Shown: positions 16,041 through 24,691 of the stretch, piece after piece
How the letters are laid out: the number at the start of each line of letters is the position of its first letter
Position numbering within the stretch: the first letter of the stretch is position 1
NCBI GenBank assembly: GCA_945874835.1
Contig: CAMCJM010000002.1
Coordinates: 1 to 42,479, forward strand
Source of the DNA: Pseudomonas synxantha
Lineage (GTDB): Bacteria > Pseudomonadota > Gammaproteobacteria > Pseudomonadales > Pseudomonadaceae
Direction of reading: 5' to 3'
Length of the DNA: 42,479 nucleotides
The notes under the pieces: model-generated
Seen by the model: only the letters and a program-made list of their open reading frames with translations
Database searches by the model: none
Told to the model about the DNA's origin: nothing
Translations under genes and position numbers: made by a program

Positions 16041-16775
16041 ATGCCGTACAAGCATCAGGTCATTCCCTTGGTGGGACGCGCGGCGGGCGGGGAGAGTGCC
16101 GAGGAGGCGTTGCAAAGCATAGTCGACGGCTTCAAGCGCTTTCGCAGTGATGTCTTCCCGCAGCAGGAAGAGTTGTTTAAGAAGCTCGCCACTGCACAAA
16201 ACCCGCGCGCCATGTTCATCACCTGCGCCGACTCGCGCGTGGTGCCTGAGCTGATCACGCAAAGCTCGCCAGGCGATTTGTTCGTCAACCGCAACGTCGG
16301 CAATGTGGTGCCGACTTACGGGCAGATGATGGGCGGCGTCTCCACCGCCATCGAATACGCGGTGTTGGCCTTGGGCGTGCAGCACATCGTCATTTGCGGG
16401 CACTCCGACTGTGGCGCGATGAAGGCGGTACTCAACCCCGATTCGTTGGAAGGCATGCCCACGGTCAAGGCCTGGTTGCGCCATGCCGAAGTGGCGCGCA
16501 CGGTGGTGGCGCAGAACTGCAACTGCAGTAACGACCAGGAAACCCTCGCGGTGCTCACCGAAGAGAACGTCGTGGCCCAGCTCGACCACTTGCGCACGCA
16601 TCCCTCGGTGGCGGCCAAACTAGCCCGTGGTCAGCTGTTTATTCACGGCTGGGTGTACGACATCGAAAGCTGCGAGATCAAAGCGTACGACTCGGAAAAA
16701 GGCGAGTTTCGCCTGATCGGCGACGGGCCGCTGCCCATGGCCACGCCCCGCGCCCGCTATTTGCCAAGCGCTTAA
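16041..16775 (+). CDS. Beta-class carbonic anhydrase
   Basis: A 244-residue zinc enzyme interconverting CO2 and bicarbonate in the cytoplasm. The zinc ligands and catalytic dyad are clear: CADSR near residue 57 (Cys ligand, Asp-Arg dyad) and HSDCGA near residue 120 (His and Cys ligands), with NRNVGN and GGVSTAIEYAV between them as in the CynT/Can family. The segment VAQNCNCSNDQE adds extra cysteines of unknown use. Its stop codon overlaps that of the convergent hypothetical gene downstream (TTAA at 16772-16775). Confidence 0.95.
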   Translation: MPYKHQVIPLVGRAAGGESAEEALQSIVDGFKRFRSDVFPQQEELFKKLATAQNPRAMFITCADSRVVPELITQSSPGDLFVNRNVGNVVPTYGQMMGGVSTAIEYAVLALGVQHIVICGHSDCGAMKAVLNPDSLEGMPTVKAWLRHAEVARTVVAQNCNCSNDQETLAVLTEENVVAQLDHLRTHPSVAAKLARGQLFIHGWVYDIESCEIKAYDSEKGEFRLIGDGPLPMATPRARYLPSA

Positions 16776-17428
16776 CCCGCCGCGCGGCGCTCTGTCAGCG
16801 CCAGCTCCACGCCCAGCTGACGCGACAGGCACGGCCAGCGCTGCCAGGCCGCTTCGGTTTGCGGGCTGTGCAGGCGCTCGCGGTAGGCTTGTACGGAGGC
16901 CTGGGCAAAGCTGCTGTCGTCAAGCATGCCGTCAACGGCGTGTTGTACGGCTTCATCCAATTGATTGGCAAACGGCTCGCCGATCAGTTGATGGGCAATC
17001 AGGTTGGCAACAGTGGTGTCGAGCGGAATCAACGGCGCACCTAAGTGGCGGATATAGCGGTCGTTCACTTCTTCCACCAGGCGATGTGCCAGGTAGGCTT
17101 CATCGAGCAACCCCTCAAGCCCTTCATGCCCGTCCATCAAGGCCGGTGGATGCAGAAAGAACGCCTCGGCGACTTTCAGCACGGGCTTTATTTGCGCCTC
17201 AATACCGGCTTCTTGTGCCACCTCGTGGGCCGCTTGCAGCATCTCCGGCACCTGCTCGATATAGGCACTGATAAAGCGCAGCAACACCGCGTCAGTGTCG
17301 ATGCTGGGCAGGCGGATAGACGGGTGTAACTGGTCCAAATGGCCCTGCATCTGCTTGGCCAACTGACCCGTAGTGGCTTCGTGTTGTAGCGCCTGCTGGA
17401 TCAAAGGGTGCAATGCGGCAATATTCAT
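16772..17428 (-). CDS. Conserved hypothetical protein next to the cox operon
   Basis: A 218-residue, mostly alpha-helical, acidic protein without signal peptide or membrane segments. It starts MNIAALHPLIQQAL and has a strong RBS (CAGGAG, 5 bases before ATG). I do not recognise a characterised domain. A gene of this kind lies at the same place, between a carbonic anhydrase gene and coxB, in P. aeruginosa (the PA0104 position, from memory). Residues around HPPALMDGHEGLEGLLDEAYLAHRL look like the conserved core. It diverges from coxB, so the 357-base gap is its promoter region as well as that of the oxidase genes. Confidence 0.75.
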   Translation of the reverse strand: MNIAALHPLIQQALQHEATTGQLAKQMQGHLDQLHPSIRLPSIDTDAVLLRFISAYIEQVPEMLQAAHEVAQEAGIEAQIKPVLKVAEAFFLHPPALMDGHEGLEGLLDEAYLAHRLVEEVNDRYIRHLGAPLIPLDTTVANLIAHQLIGEPFANQLDEAVQHAVDGMLDDSSFAQASVQAYRERLHSPQTEAAWQRWPCLSRQLGVELALTERRAAG

Positions 17429-17785
17429 GACGGCTCCTGAATGTAGGACATGGGCGAGAACCTTAGCTGCCTCAGTGCTGTGAGTAAGAATAGATTGTCA
17501 TAAATATTAAACAGTTATTCGAATCAGCTATACACGTTGCCGATTTTTTGTCGCCGCAGCGGTCGCCGCGGTGCTCAGGCTAGGGCGATTTTTTACTGCT
17601 CATTTCGACCGGCGCGTTGCCAGGTCTAGAGCCCTGGCTATACTCAAAATCGCAAGGCAGTACCTGATAACTCCGAGTCAGCTGCGGCATCCAGCGTTTT
17701 TGCCTGTTTCTTCCTTTTGGAATATGGGCTGAACGGGCCGCCGACTGGGTCGTTGCATAACAAGAACAATCAAGGGGAACCCGCA
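17429..17785. promoter_or_regulatory. Divergent control region upstream of coxB
   Basis: A 357-base gap with no gene. The left part is A+T-rich (CATAAATATTAAACAG). It is followed by two copies of CGATTTTTT flanking a GC-rich stretch, and then the imperfect palindrome CCAGGTCTAGAGCCCTGG. The motif CTATACT at 17638-17644 matches the core -10 element preferred by the stationary-phase sigma factor RpoS and lies 142 bases before coxB. P. aeruginosa aa3 oxidase is known to be RpoS-dependent, so a similar control here is plausible but inferred. Confidence 0.5.
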
Positions 17786-18910
17786 ATGACGCGACATCCA
17801 CGAGTTTGGATGGGCCTTCTGTTGTGGCTGGTATTCAGCTCGGCGCACGCCAGCTGGGGTGTCAACATGACGCCAGGTGCCACCGAGGTCAGCCGCTCCG
17901 TATTTGATTTGCACATGACCATCTTCTGGATCTGCGTCGTAATCGGCGTGATCGTATTCGGCGCGATGTTCTGGTCGATGCTCGTTCACCGCCGTTCCGT
18001 CGGCCAGAAACCCGCCCATTTCCATGAAAGCACCACCGTCGAGATTCTCTGGACCGTGGTGCCGCTGCTGATCCTCATTGTCATGGCGATCCCCGCCACC
18101 AAGGTGCTGATCGATATCTACGACACCAGCGAGTCGGAACTGGATATCCAGATCACCGGCTATCAATGGAAGTGGCACTACAAGTACCTGGGTGAAGACG
18201 TCGAGTTCTTCAGCAACATGTCCACCCCTAGGTCGCAAATCGAGAACCGCTCCGCTAAGGGTGAACATTACCTGTTGGAAGTGGATGAGCCGATGGTCGT
18301 GCCTGTAGGCACTAAAGTACGCTTCCTGATTACGTCCGCCGACGTTATTCATTCCTGGTGGGTGCCGGCGCTGGCAGTGAAGAAAGATGCCATCCCCGGC
18401 TTTATCAACGAGTCCTGGACGCGCATCGAAGAGCCCGGCATTTACCGTGGCCAGTGCACCGAGCTGTGCGGCAAGGATCACGGCTTTATGCCGGTGGTGG
18501 TCGAAGCCAAGTCCAAAGAGGATTACGCCGACTGGCTCGCCGAGCGCAAACAACTCGCGGCCGCCGAGAAGGAGCTGACCAGTAAGGAATGGACCATGGA
18601 CGAACTGATGGTGCGCGGCGAAAAAGCCTACGTGACCGCCTGCGCGGCCTGTCACATGCCCGGTGGTGAAGGGTTGCCGCCGATGTTCCCGGCACTCAAA
18701 GGTTCGGCCATTGCTGTCGGCCCGGCCAAGGGGCACATCGACATCGTTGTCAATGGCAAGCCCGGTACCTCAATGGCTGCCTTCGGCAAGCAACTCTCGG
18801 AAGTCGATATCGCCGCGATCATCACCTACGAACGCAATGCCTGGGGCAATGCGGTAGGCGACATGGTCACGCCAAAAGACATCCTCGCGTTCAAACAGGC
18901 TCAGGAGTAA
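17786..18910 (+). CDS. coxB: Cytochrome c oxidase subunit II with fused cytochrome c domain
   Basis: A 374-residue subunit that takes electrons from cytochrome c. I chose the ATG at 17786, which has the RBS AAGGGG upstream and is followed by a signal peptide (MTRHPRVWMGLLLWLVFSSAHA). Two transmembrane helices follow (about residues 42-67 and 85-108). The CuA site is CTELCGKDH, with Cys224 and Cys228, and a downstream Met in GFMPV. A C-terminal cytochrome c domain has CAACH at residues 286-290, so this is a caa3-like variant of subunit II. The track's 23 extra N-terminal residues lack support. First gene of the cox operon; coxA follows after 4 bases. Confidence 0.97.
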   Translation: MTRHPRVWMGLLLWLVFSSAHASWGVNMTPGATEVSRSVFDLHMTIFWICVVIGVIVFGAMFWSMLVHRRSVGQKPAHFHESTTVEILWTVVPLLILIVMAIPATKVLIDIYDTSESELDIQITGYQWKWHYKYLGEDVEFFSNMSTPRSQIENRSAKGEHYLLEVDEPMVVPVGTKVRFLITSADVIHSWWVPALAVKKDAIPGFINESWTRIEEPGIYRGQCTELCGKDHGFMPVVVEAKSKEDYADWLAERKQLAAAEKELTSKEWTMDELMVRGEKAYVTACAACHMPGGEGLPPMFPALKGSAIAVGPAKGHIDIVVNGKPGTSMAAFGKQLSEVDIAAIITYERNAWGNAVGDMVTPKDILAFKQAQE

Positions 18911-18914
18911 GGAC

Positions 18915-20519
18915 ATGAGTGCAGTGATCGATCCGGGCCACGTTGGCCACGGTCATGCCGGACATGACCATCACCACGGCCCGGCCAAGGGCCTGATGCG
19001 CTGGGTGTTGACCACCAACCATAAAGACATCGGCACCATGTACCTGTGGTTCAGCTTCGCCATGTTCCTGCTCGGCGGGTCGATGGCCATGGTGATCCGT
19101 GCCGAGTTGTTCCAGCCGGGCCTGCAGATTGTGCAGCCGGAGTTCTTCAACCAGATGACCACCATGCACGGCCTGATCATGGTCTTCGGTGCGGTGATGC
19201 CGGCCTTTGTCGGCTTGGCTAACTGGATGATCCCGCTGATGATCGGCGCGCCGGATATGGCCCTGCCGCGCATGAACAACTTCAGCTTCTGGTTGCTCCC
19301 AGCAGCCTTTGGCCTGTTGGTCAGTACCCTGTTTATGGAAGGCGGCGGGCCAAACTTTGGCTGGACCTTCTATGCCCCGCTGTCGACCACCTACGGGCCG
19401 GAAAGCACCACCTTCTTTATCTTCGCCGTGCACCTGATGGGCATCAGTTCGATCATGGGCGCGATCAACGTGGTCGCCACCATCCTCAACCTGCGTGCGC
19501 CCGGCATGACCTTGATGAAGATGCCGCTGTTCGTCTGGACCTGGCTGATCACCGGCTTTTTGCTGATTGCCGTGATGCCGGTGCTGGCGGGCTGCGTGAC
19601 CATGATGCTGATGGATATCCACTTCGGTACTAGCTTCTTCAGTGCAGCCGGTGGTGGTGATCCGGTGCTGTTCCAGCACGTGTTCTGGTTCTTCGGTCAC
19701 CCCGAGGTGTACATCATGATCCTGCCGGCGTTCGGCGCGGTGAGTGCGATCATCCCGGCCTTCGCGCGCAAGCCATTGTTTGGCTACACCTCAATGGTCT
19801 ACGCTACCGCAGCGATCGCTTTCCTGTCGTTTGTGGTTTGGGCGCACCACATGTTCACCGTGGGCATTCCGCTGACCGGCCAGCTGTTCTTTATGTACGC
19901 CACCATGCTGATTGCCGTACCCACCGGGGTGAAGGTGTTCAACTGGGCTAGCACCATGTGGCGCGGTTCGATGACCTTTGAAACGCCGATGCTGTTCTCC
20001 GTGGCCTTCGTCATTTTGTTCACCATCGGTGGTTTCTCCGGGTTGATGTTGGCCATCGCCCCGGCGGACTTCCAATACCACGACACCTACTTTGTGGTGG
20101 CGCACTTCCACTACGTGCTGGTGCCGGGTGCCATCTTCGGCATCTTCGCCTCGGCGTATTACTGGCTGCCCAAGTGGACCGGCCACATGTATGACGAAAC
20201 CCTCGGCAAGCTGCATTTCTGGATGAGTTTTGTCGGCATGAACCTGGCGTTCTTCCCGATGCACTTCGTCGGGTTGGCCGGCATGCCACGGCGCATCCCC
20301 GACTACAACATGATGTTCGCCAACTTCAACATGGTGTCTTCGATCGGTGCCTTTATGTTCGGGGCCACCCAGTTGTTGTTCCTGTTTATCGTCATCAAGT
20401 GCATTCGTGGTGGTAAACCGGCTCCGGCCAAACCCTGGGATGGGGCTGAAGGGCTGGAGTGGTCAGTGCCATCGCCTGCGCCTTATCACACCTTCAGCAC
20501 GCCGCCTGAAGTGAAATAG
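18915..20519 (+). CDS. coxA: Cytochrome c oxidase subunit I (aa3-type)
   Basis: A 534-residue catalytic subunit with about 12 transmembrane helices. The binuclear centre is marked by GHPEVYI (CuB His and the proton-channel Glu), WAHHMFTVG (two CuB His) and the heme ligands in VAHFHYV. The D-channel Asp lies in GAPDMALPRMNN. The histidine-rich N-terminus (HVGHGHAGHDHHHGP) is unusual and could bind metal, although it is not part of the known active site. RBS AGGAGTAAGG overlaps the coxB stop. It works with CoxB and CoxC, and its heme A and copper are supplied by the downstream assembly genes. Confidence 0.98.
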   Translation: MSAVIDPGHVGHGHAGHDHHHGPAKGLMRWVLTTNHKDIGTMYLWFSFAMFLLGGSMAMVIRAELFQPGLQIVQPEFFNQMTTMHGLIMVFGAVMPAFVGLANWMIPLMIGAPDMALPRMNNFSFWLLPAAFGLLVSTLFMEGGGPNFGWTFYAPLSTTYGPESTTFFIFAVHLMGISSIMGAINVVATILNLRAPGMTLMKMPLFVWTWLITGFLLIAVMPVLAGCVTMMLMDIHFGTSFFSAAGGGDPVLFQHVFWFFGHPEVYIMILPAFGAVSAIIPAFARKPLFGYTSMVYATAAIAFLSFVVWAHHMFTVGIPLTGQLFFMYATMLIAVPTGVKVFNWASTMWRGSMTFETPMLFSVAFVILFTIGGFSGLMLAIAPADFQYHDTYFVVAHFHYVLVPGAIFGIFASAYYWLPKWTGHMYDETLGKLHFWMSFVGMNLAFFPMHFVGLAGMPRRIPDYNMMFANFNMVSSIGAFMFGATQLLFLFIVIKCIRGGKPAPAKPWDGAEGLEWSVPSPAPYHTFSTPPEVK

Positions 20520-20529
20520 GAGAACGGCC

Positions 20530-21096
20530 GTGAGCGAAGGAATCAGTACCCGCGCCCTGGTCAGCCGCCTCTTGGTGGTAGTGGTGGTGATGTTCTGTTT
20601 TGGCGTCTTCGTCCTGCCGCCCTTCTATGACGCCATGTGCCGGGTATTTGGCATTAATGGCAAAACGGCCGATGCCTATCAGGGCGTGCAAACGCAGGAC
20701 GATAGCCGTCAGGTGCGCGTGCAATTTCTCGCGACCAATGCCGCAGGGATGCTCTGGAGTTTCGGGCCCACGGCGGACGAGTTAACGGTGCACCCTGGCG
20801 AGGCGCGCGACATGCTGTTTATTGCGCACAACCCGACTGATCAACCCATGAGCGCGCAGGCTGTGCCCAGCGTTTCACCCGCGCGCGCCGCGGCTTTTTT
20901 CCACAAGACCGAATGCTTCTGCTTTACCCAACAAGTGCTGCAACCCGGGGAGCGTATCGAAATGCCGGTACGCTTTATCGTCGACCGTGACCTGCCCAAG
21001 GATGTTCATCACCTGACCCTGGGCTACACCCTGTTTGACATCACGGCGAGCAAACCGCCGGTTGCCCACGTGACCCTTGCCCGGGCGGCACAATAA
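20530..21096 (+). CDS. ctaG: Cytochrome c oxidase copper-insertion protein CtaG/Cox11
   Basis: A 188-residue protein that delivers copper to the CuB site of subunit I. It starts with GTG at 20530 after the RBS AGGAG. One N-terminal transmembrane helix (about residues 11-35, VSRLLVVVVVMFCFGVFVLP) anchors a periplasmic immunoglobulin-like domain. The copper motif CFCF lies in TECFCFTQQ near residue 132, the hallmark of Cox11. The segment FNPTDQ-like IAHNPTDQPM is also typical. It lies between coxA and coxC, the usual order in Pseudomonas. Confidence 0.95.
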   Translation: MSEGISTRALVSRLLVVVVVMFCFGVFVLPPFYDAMCRVFGINGKTADAYQGVQTQDDSRQVRVQFLATNAAGMLWSFGPTADELTVHPGEARDMLFIAHNPTDQPMSAQAVPSVSPARAAAFFHKTECFCFTQQVLQPGERIEMPVRFIVDRDLPKDVHHLTLGYTLFDITASKPPVAHVTLARAAQ

Positions 21097-21108
21097 GGAG
21101 AACAACCC

Positions 21109-21996
21109 ATGTCGACTCACGAACAGTATTACGTTCCCGCGCAAAGCAAGTGGCCGATTATTGCCACCCTCGGGCTGCTGATTTCGTTCTACGGTCTTGG
21201 CACTTGGTTCAACGACCTGTCTGCAGAGCGTGACGCTTCAAACGGCCCGCTGATCTTTTTCATTGGCAGCCTGTTTTTGGCTTACATGCTCTTTGGCTGG
21301 TTTGGCAATGTGATCAAGGAGAGTAGCGACGGACTCTACAGCCCGCAGATGGACCGCTCCTTCCGCTGGGGCATGAGCTGGTTCATCTTCTCCGAAGTGA
21401 TGTTTTTCGCCGCTTTCTTCGGTGTGCTGTTTTACGTGCGAACCTGGGCGGGCCCCTGGTTGGGCGGGGAAGGCGACAAAGGGTTGGCCAACATGCTCTG
21501 GCCAGGTTTTGAGTACAGCTGGCCGATGCTCAATACGCCTGATCCCAAGCTTTATCCAGCACCCAGCGGCACCATCAGCGCCTGGGGCCTACCGCTGATC
21601 AACACGCTGTTGCTGGTGGCTTCCAGCATCACCTTGACCTTTGCCCACCATGCGCTGCGCAAGAACCATCGAACCGCACTGACGCGTTGGTTGGCGCTGA
21701 CGGTTATTTTGGGCATCGCCTTTTTGATTCTGCAGGTCGAGGAATACATCTACGCCTACAACGAACTGGGCCTGACGCTGGGTTCGGGGATCTACGGCGC
21801 GACCTTCTTTATGCTGACAGGCTTTCACGGCGCGCATGTCACCTTGGGCACTGTGATGCTCGTCATCATGCTGGTGCGAGTGATGCGCGGACACTTTACT
21901 CCCGAGCAGCACTTCGGCTTTGAAGCTGCTGCCTGGTATTGGCACTTTGTTGATGTGGTGTGGATTGGTTTGTTTGTTTTTGTCTACGTGATTTAA
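21109..21996 (+). CDS. coxC: Cytochrome c oxidase subunit III
   Basis: A 295-residue subunit III with seven hydrophobic helices. It contains the FTGFHGAHV-type motif (MLTGFHGAHVTLG) and WYWHFVDVVWIGLF at the C-terminus, both diagnostic. The Glu in FSEVMFFAAFF matches the lipid/O2-pathway Glu of the family. RBS AAGGAG is 8 bases before ATG. It is the last structural oxidase subunit in the operon. Confidence 0.97.
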   Translation: MSTHEQYYVPAQSKWPIIATLGLLISFYGLGTWFNDLSAERDASNGPLIFFIGSLFLAYMLFGWFGNVIKESSDGLYSPQMDRSFRWGMSWFIFSEVMFFAAFFGVLFYVRTWAGPWLGGEGDKGLANMLWPGFEYSWPMLNTPDPKLYPAPSGTISAWGLPLINTLLLVASSITLTFAHHALRKNHRTALTRWLALTVILGIAFLILQVEEYIYAYNELGLTLGSGIYGATFFMLTGFHGAHVTLGTVMLVIMLVRVMRGHFTPEQHFGFEAAAWYWHFVDVVWIGLFVFVYVI

Positions 21997-22001
21997 CGCG
22001 G

Positions 22002-22205
22002 CTACCAGGTGACTTGGGGCACCAGTTGGCCGCTGTAGAAACCCCAGGCAATCAGCGCAACGGTCAATGCCGTGAGGGTGACGCGCACGGTCAGCGCATT
22101 GACCAGCCGTGCGGAGTGACCTTCATCTTTGACTAAGAAGAACAAACCGCTGAACAGGCTAATCAGTGTTGCCAGCAGTAACAGGACGATCGCGGCCTTG
22201 AGCAT
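22002..22205 (-). CDS. Small twin-transmembrane protein, DUF2909
   Basis: A 67-residue protein with two membrane helices (about residues 4-25 and 41-60) joined by a charged loop, FLVKDEGHSARLV. This is the DUF2909 pattern. It is encoded antisense to the cox genes, in the gap between coxC and the SURF1 gene, as in other Pseudomonas. Its start is 83 bases from the divergent SURF1 start. No function is known; the position suggests a link to oxidase assembly. Confidence 0.8.
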   Translation of the reverse strand: MLKAAIVLLLLATLISLFSGLFFLVKDEGHSARLVNALTVRVTLTALTVALIAWGFYSGQLVPQVTW

Positions 22206-22288
22206 GCGTAACTCCCATGATGTCGGGGTGGGGAAATGTACTTCAGTCGCAGTATAGCCAGGCTCTACCCGCTGACAGGGTGCATGTC

Positions 22289-23020
22289 ATGAATGGTTTT
22301 CGGCCTGGCTGGCTGCCCAGCGTCGTGGTGCTGCTGCTGTTGCCCTGCCTGATTGCCTTGGGTTTCTGGCAACTGGCGCGTGCCGAGGAAAAACGCATGC
22401 TGCTGGCCAGTTATGAGGCGCAACAACAAGCTTCGCCGATCAATCTGGATGCATTTGAGCGCGAATCCGATCCGGCCTACAAACGGCTACGCCTGCACGG
22501 TTTTTTTGATGCCCGGCATAGCTTGCTGCTGGATAACCGCATTCGTGACGGCAAGGTTGGCGTTGAGGTGTTGCAACCGTTTTACGATCAGCCCAGCGGT
22601 CTTTGGGTGTTGCTCAATCGCGGCTGGTTGCCTTGGCCGGATCGGCGCATTACGCCGCGCTTCGCCACGCCGGACACCCCACTCACGCTGCAAGCCACCG
22701 TCTATGTGCCGCTGGGCGAAGCGTTTCAACTGCAAACCGCACCACCCTCGAATGATTGGCCGCGCCTGATCAGCGAGGTCAAAGTCGATGCCCTGTGGCA
22801 GCAATTGGGGCGCGGCGGTTTGGCTTACGAGGTGCGCCTTGAACCTGGCCCGGCTTCCTTCCAGGTCAGCTGGCCGGTGGTTGCCATGAGCCCTGACAAA
22901 CACACGGGATACGCCGTGCAATGGTTCGCCCTGGCGGCGGCTTTGCTTGGTTTGTTTATTTATTTAGGTCTAGTTAACGCACGGGAGATTCACCATGAAC
23001 CCAGCCATCGCCCTGCCTGA
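22289..23020 (+). CDS. SURF1 family oxidase assembly protein
   Basis: A 243-residue protein with two transmembrane helices, one near the N-terminus (VVVLLLLPCLIALGFWQLARA) and one near the C-terminus (ALAAALLGLFIYLGLV), enclosing a periplasmic domain. The motifs LGFWQLxRAEEK, LLDNRIRDGKVG and VLLNRGWLP are SURF1 hallmarks. Family members help insert heme A into subunit I. I chose the ATG at 22289 (MNGFRPGW), preceded by ACAGGG; the track's ATG at 22217 adds 24 residues unlike the family. The end overlaps the next gene by 26 bases. Confidence 0.93.
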   Translation: MNGFRPGWLPSVVVLLLLPCLIALGFWQLARAEEKRMLLASYEAQQQASPINLDAFERESDPAYKRLRLHGFFDARHSLLLDNRIRDGKVGVEVLQPFYDQPSGLWVLLNRGWLPWPDRRITPRFATPDTPLTLQATVYVPLGEAFQLQTAPPSNDWPRLISEVKVDALWQQLGRGGLAYEVRLEPGPASFQVSWPVVAMSPDKHTGYAVQWFALAAALLGLFIYLGLVNAREIHHEPSHRPA

Positions 23021-23579
23021 GGTTTCACCTGGCCAGCGCCTGCGTGGTCGGCTGCAACTGATCATGATTCTGGCTGTCGTTATCGCCCCGATGTTGCTGG
23101 CCAGCGCCATGTATCACTTGCGTTTCTGGGTGCCGGAAACCCGCAGCTATCACGGCGAACTGATCGGCACCGGTCAGACCTTGGCTGATCTGGGCGTGGC
23201 GGGCGTTAATCAAGAGAGCTGGCAATTGCTGGTTACCGTGCCGCAGCACTGCGATGAACGCTGCAAAGAGTTGGTGTATGTCGCGCGTCAGGTGCACATC
23301 GGGCTCAATCGCGAGGTAAGCCGTGCCAGTCATGCTTTGGCCAGTGCGCTGCCACTGAGCGTTGAATATGACGCTAAGCTGCGCCTGGAGTACCCGCAAC
23401 TGGCGCGTTACCCGTTGCAGCCAGATGCCTACAGTAAAACCGCCGGTAAGGTCGAAGGCGCACAACTGTGGATTGTCGATCCGCACGGTAATCTGGTGCT
23501 GCGCTACGACAGCAGCAGTAAGGGTAAAGCCATTCTTAAAGACCTGCGTCATCTGCTGAAAATTTCGCAGATCGGCTAG
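22995..23579 (+). CDS. Membrane-anchored thioredoxin-fold-like protein of the cox cluster
   Basis: A 194-residue protein with one N-terminal membrane helix (about residues 22-45) and a periplasmic domain. It contains CDERC in a position like the copper-binding CxxxC of Sco proteins, and VDPHGNLVLRYD near the end resembles the Sco/thioredoxin strand before the metal-binding His, but no clear His replaces that ligand (residues there read QLWIVDPHGN). RBS GGGAG lies inside the SURF1 gene, so the two are translationally coupled. The P. aeruginosa counterpart is an uncharacterised protein at the same position. A redox or copper role is inferred. Confidence 0.8.
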   Translation: MNPAIALPEVSPGQRLRGRLQLIMILAVVIAPMLLASAMYHLRFWVPETRSYHGELIGTGQTLADLGVAGVNQESWQLLVTVPQHCDERCKELVYVARQVHIGLNREVSRASHALASALPLSVEYDAKLRLEYPQLARYPLQPDAYSKTAGKVEGAQLWIVDPHGNLVLRYDSSSKGKAILKDLRHLLKISQIG

Positions 23580-23631
23580 CCGCTGCTGTGAAGGGATGTT
23601 GTGAATCATGGTTTACAGCAAGGAGTTCCAG

Positions 23632-24669
23632 ATGGCTAAACCCGGATACCGTTTTGCTCTTTTCGCCACGGCCCTAACGTTGCTGGTGGTGCTGTTGGGG
23701 GTATACACGCGCCTGACCCATGCCGGTCTGGGCTGCCCAGATTGGCCGGGCTGTTATGGGTTTATCGGCGTGCCCATGAGTGAGCACAAGCAGGCCATCG
23801 CTGAAGCGCGCTTTCCCGATGCCCCCGTGGAAGTGGCCAAGGGCTGGTACGAGATGATCCACCGTTATTTTGCTGGCGCATTGGGCTTTGTCATTCTGGG
23901 TTTAGCCGTGCATGCGCTGCGTCGCCGCAGCAACGTTGAACAACCGTTGAAGCTGCCTTTGGCGCTGCTGGCGCTGGTGACGCTGCAGGCGGCCTTTGGT
24001 ATGTGGACGGTGACCCTCAAACTCTGGCCGCAAGTGGTCACGGCGCACCTGCTGGGCGGTTTTGCCACCCTCAGCTTGGTGTTCCTACTCACCCTGCGCC
24101 TCTCCGGACGCTTCCCTCCACTAAATGCCACACCGCGCCTGCGCGCGTTGGCTGCCACCGCACTGCTAGTGGTGGTGGGCCAGATTGCGCTGGGCGGCTG
24201 GGTTAGCAGTAATTATGCCGCCGTGGCCTGTGTCGATTTGCCCACTTGCCATGGCGAGTGGTGGCCTGCGATGGATTTCGCCAACGGATTTCACCTGACC
24301 CAGCAGATCGGCCCGAATTATCTCGGCGGCCAGCTCGACAGTGACGCGCGCACCGCCATTCATATGAGTCACCGTATCGGTGCTGTGCTGGTCACCTTGG
24401 TGCTGTTGGCATTGGCGTGGCAGCTCAAGCGCCATGCCCAGCCGCGCTTGGCCGCATTGCTGGTAGCGGCCCTGGTGCTGCAGATCAGCCTGGGCATCAG
24501 CAACGTAGTGCTGCACCTGCCGCTGCTGGTGGCGGTGGCACATAACCTCGGCGGTGCGGCGCTGCTGCTAACCGTGGTATTGATCAACTATCGATTGCGC
24601 AGCCGCCTCTGGCAGCGCGCTACCGTTTCTGATGCGCCTCGCGGCTTTGTCGCGATACCGAGCAAATAA
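23632..24669 (+). CDS. ctaA: Heme A synthase CtaA (Cox15)
   Basis: A 345-residue membrane enzyme that oxidises heme O to heme A for the oxidase. It has about eight helices in two similar halves. Visible are TRLTHAGLGCPDWPGCYG (Cys pair in the first extracellular loop), EMIHRYFAG (first heme His pair), a second Cys pair in VACVDLPTCHGEW, and IHMSHRIGAV in the second half. I chose the ATG at 23632 because AAGGAG lies 6 bases upstream; the track's ATG at 23608 has a poorly spaced Shine-Dalgarno. Confidence 0.95.
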   Translation: MAKPGYRFALFATALTLLVVLLGVYTRLTHAGLGCPDWPGCYGFIGVPMSEHKQAIAEARFPDAPVEVAKGWYEMIHRYFAGALGFVILGLAVHALRRRSNVEQPLKLPLALLALVTLQAAFGMWTVTLKLWPQVVTAHLLGGFATLSLVFLLTLRLSGRFPPLNATPRLRALAATALLVVVGQIALGGWVSSNYAAVACVDLPTCHGEWWPAMDFANGFHLTQQIGPNYLGGQLDSDARTAIHMSHRIGAVLVTLVLLALAWQLKRHAQPRLAALLVAALVLQISLGISNVVLHLPLLVAVAHNLGGAALLLTVVLINYRLRSRLWQRATVSDAPRGFVAIPSK

Positions 24670-24691
24670 CAACAATAAAAGGAGAGACCCT

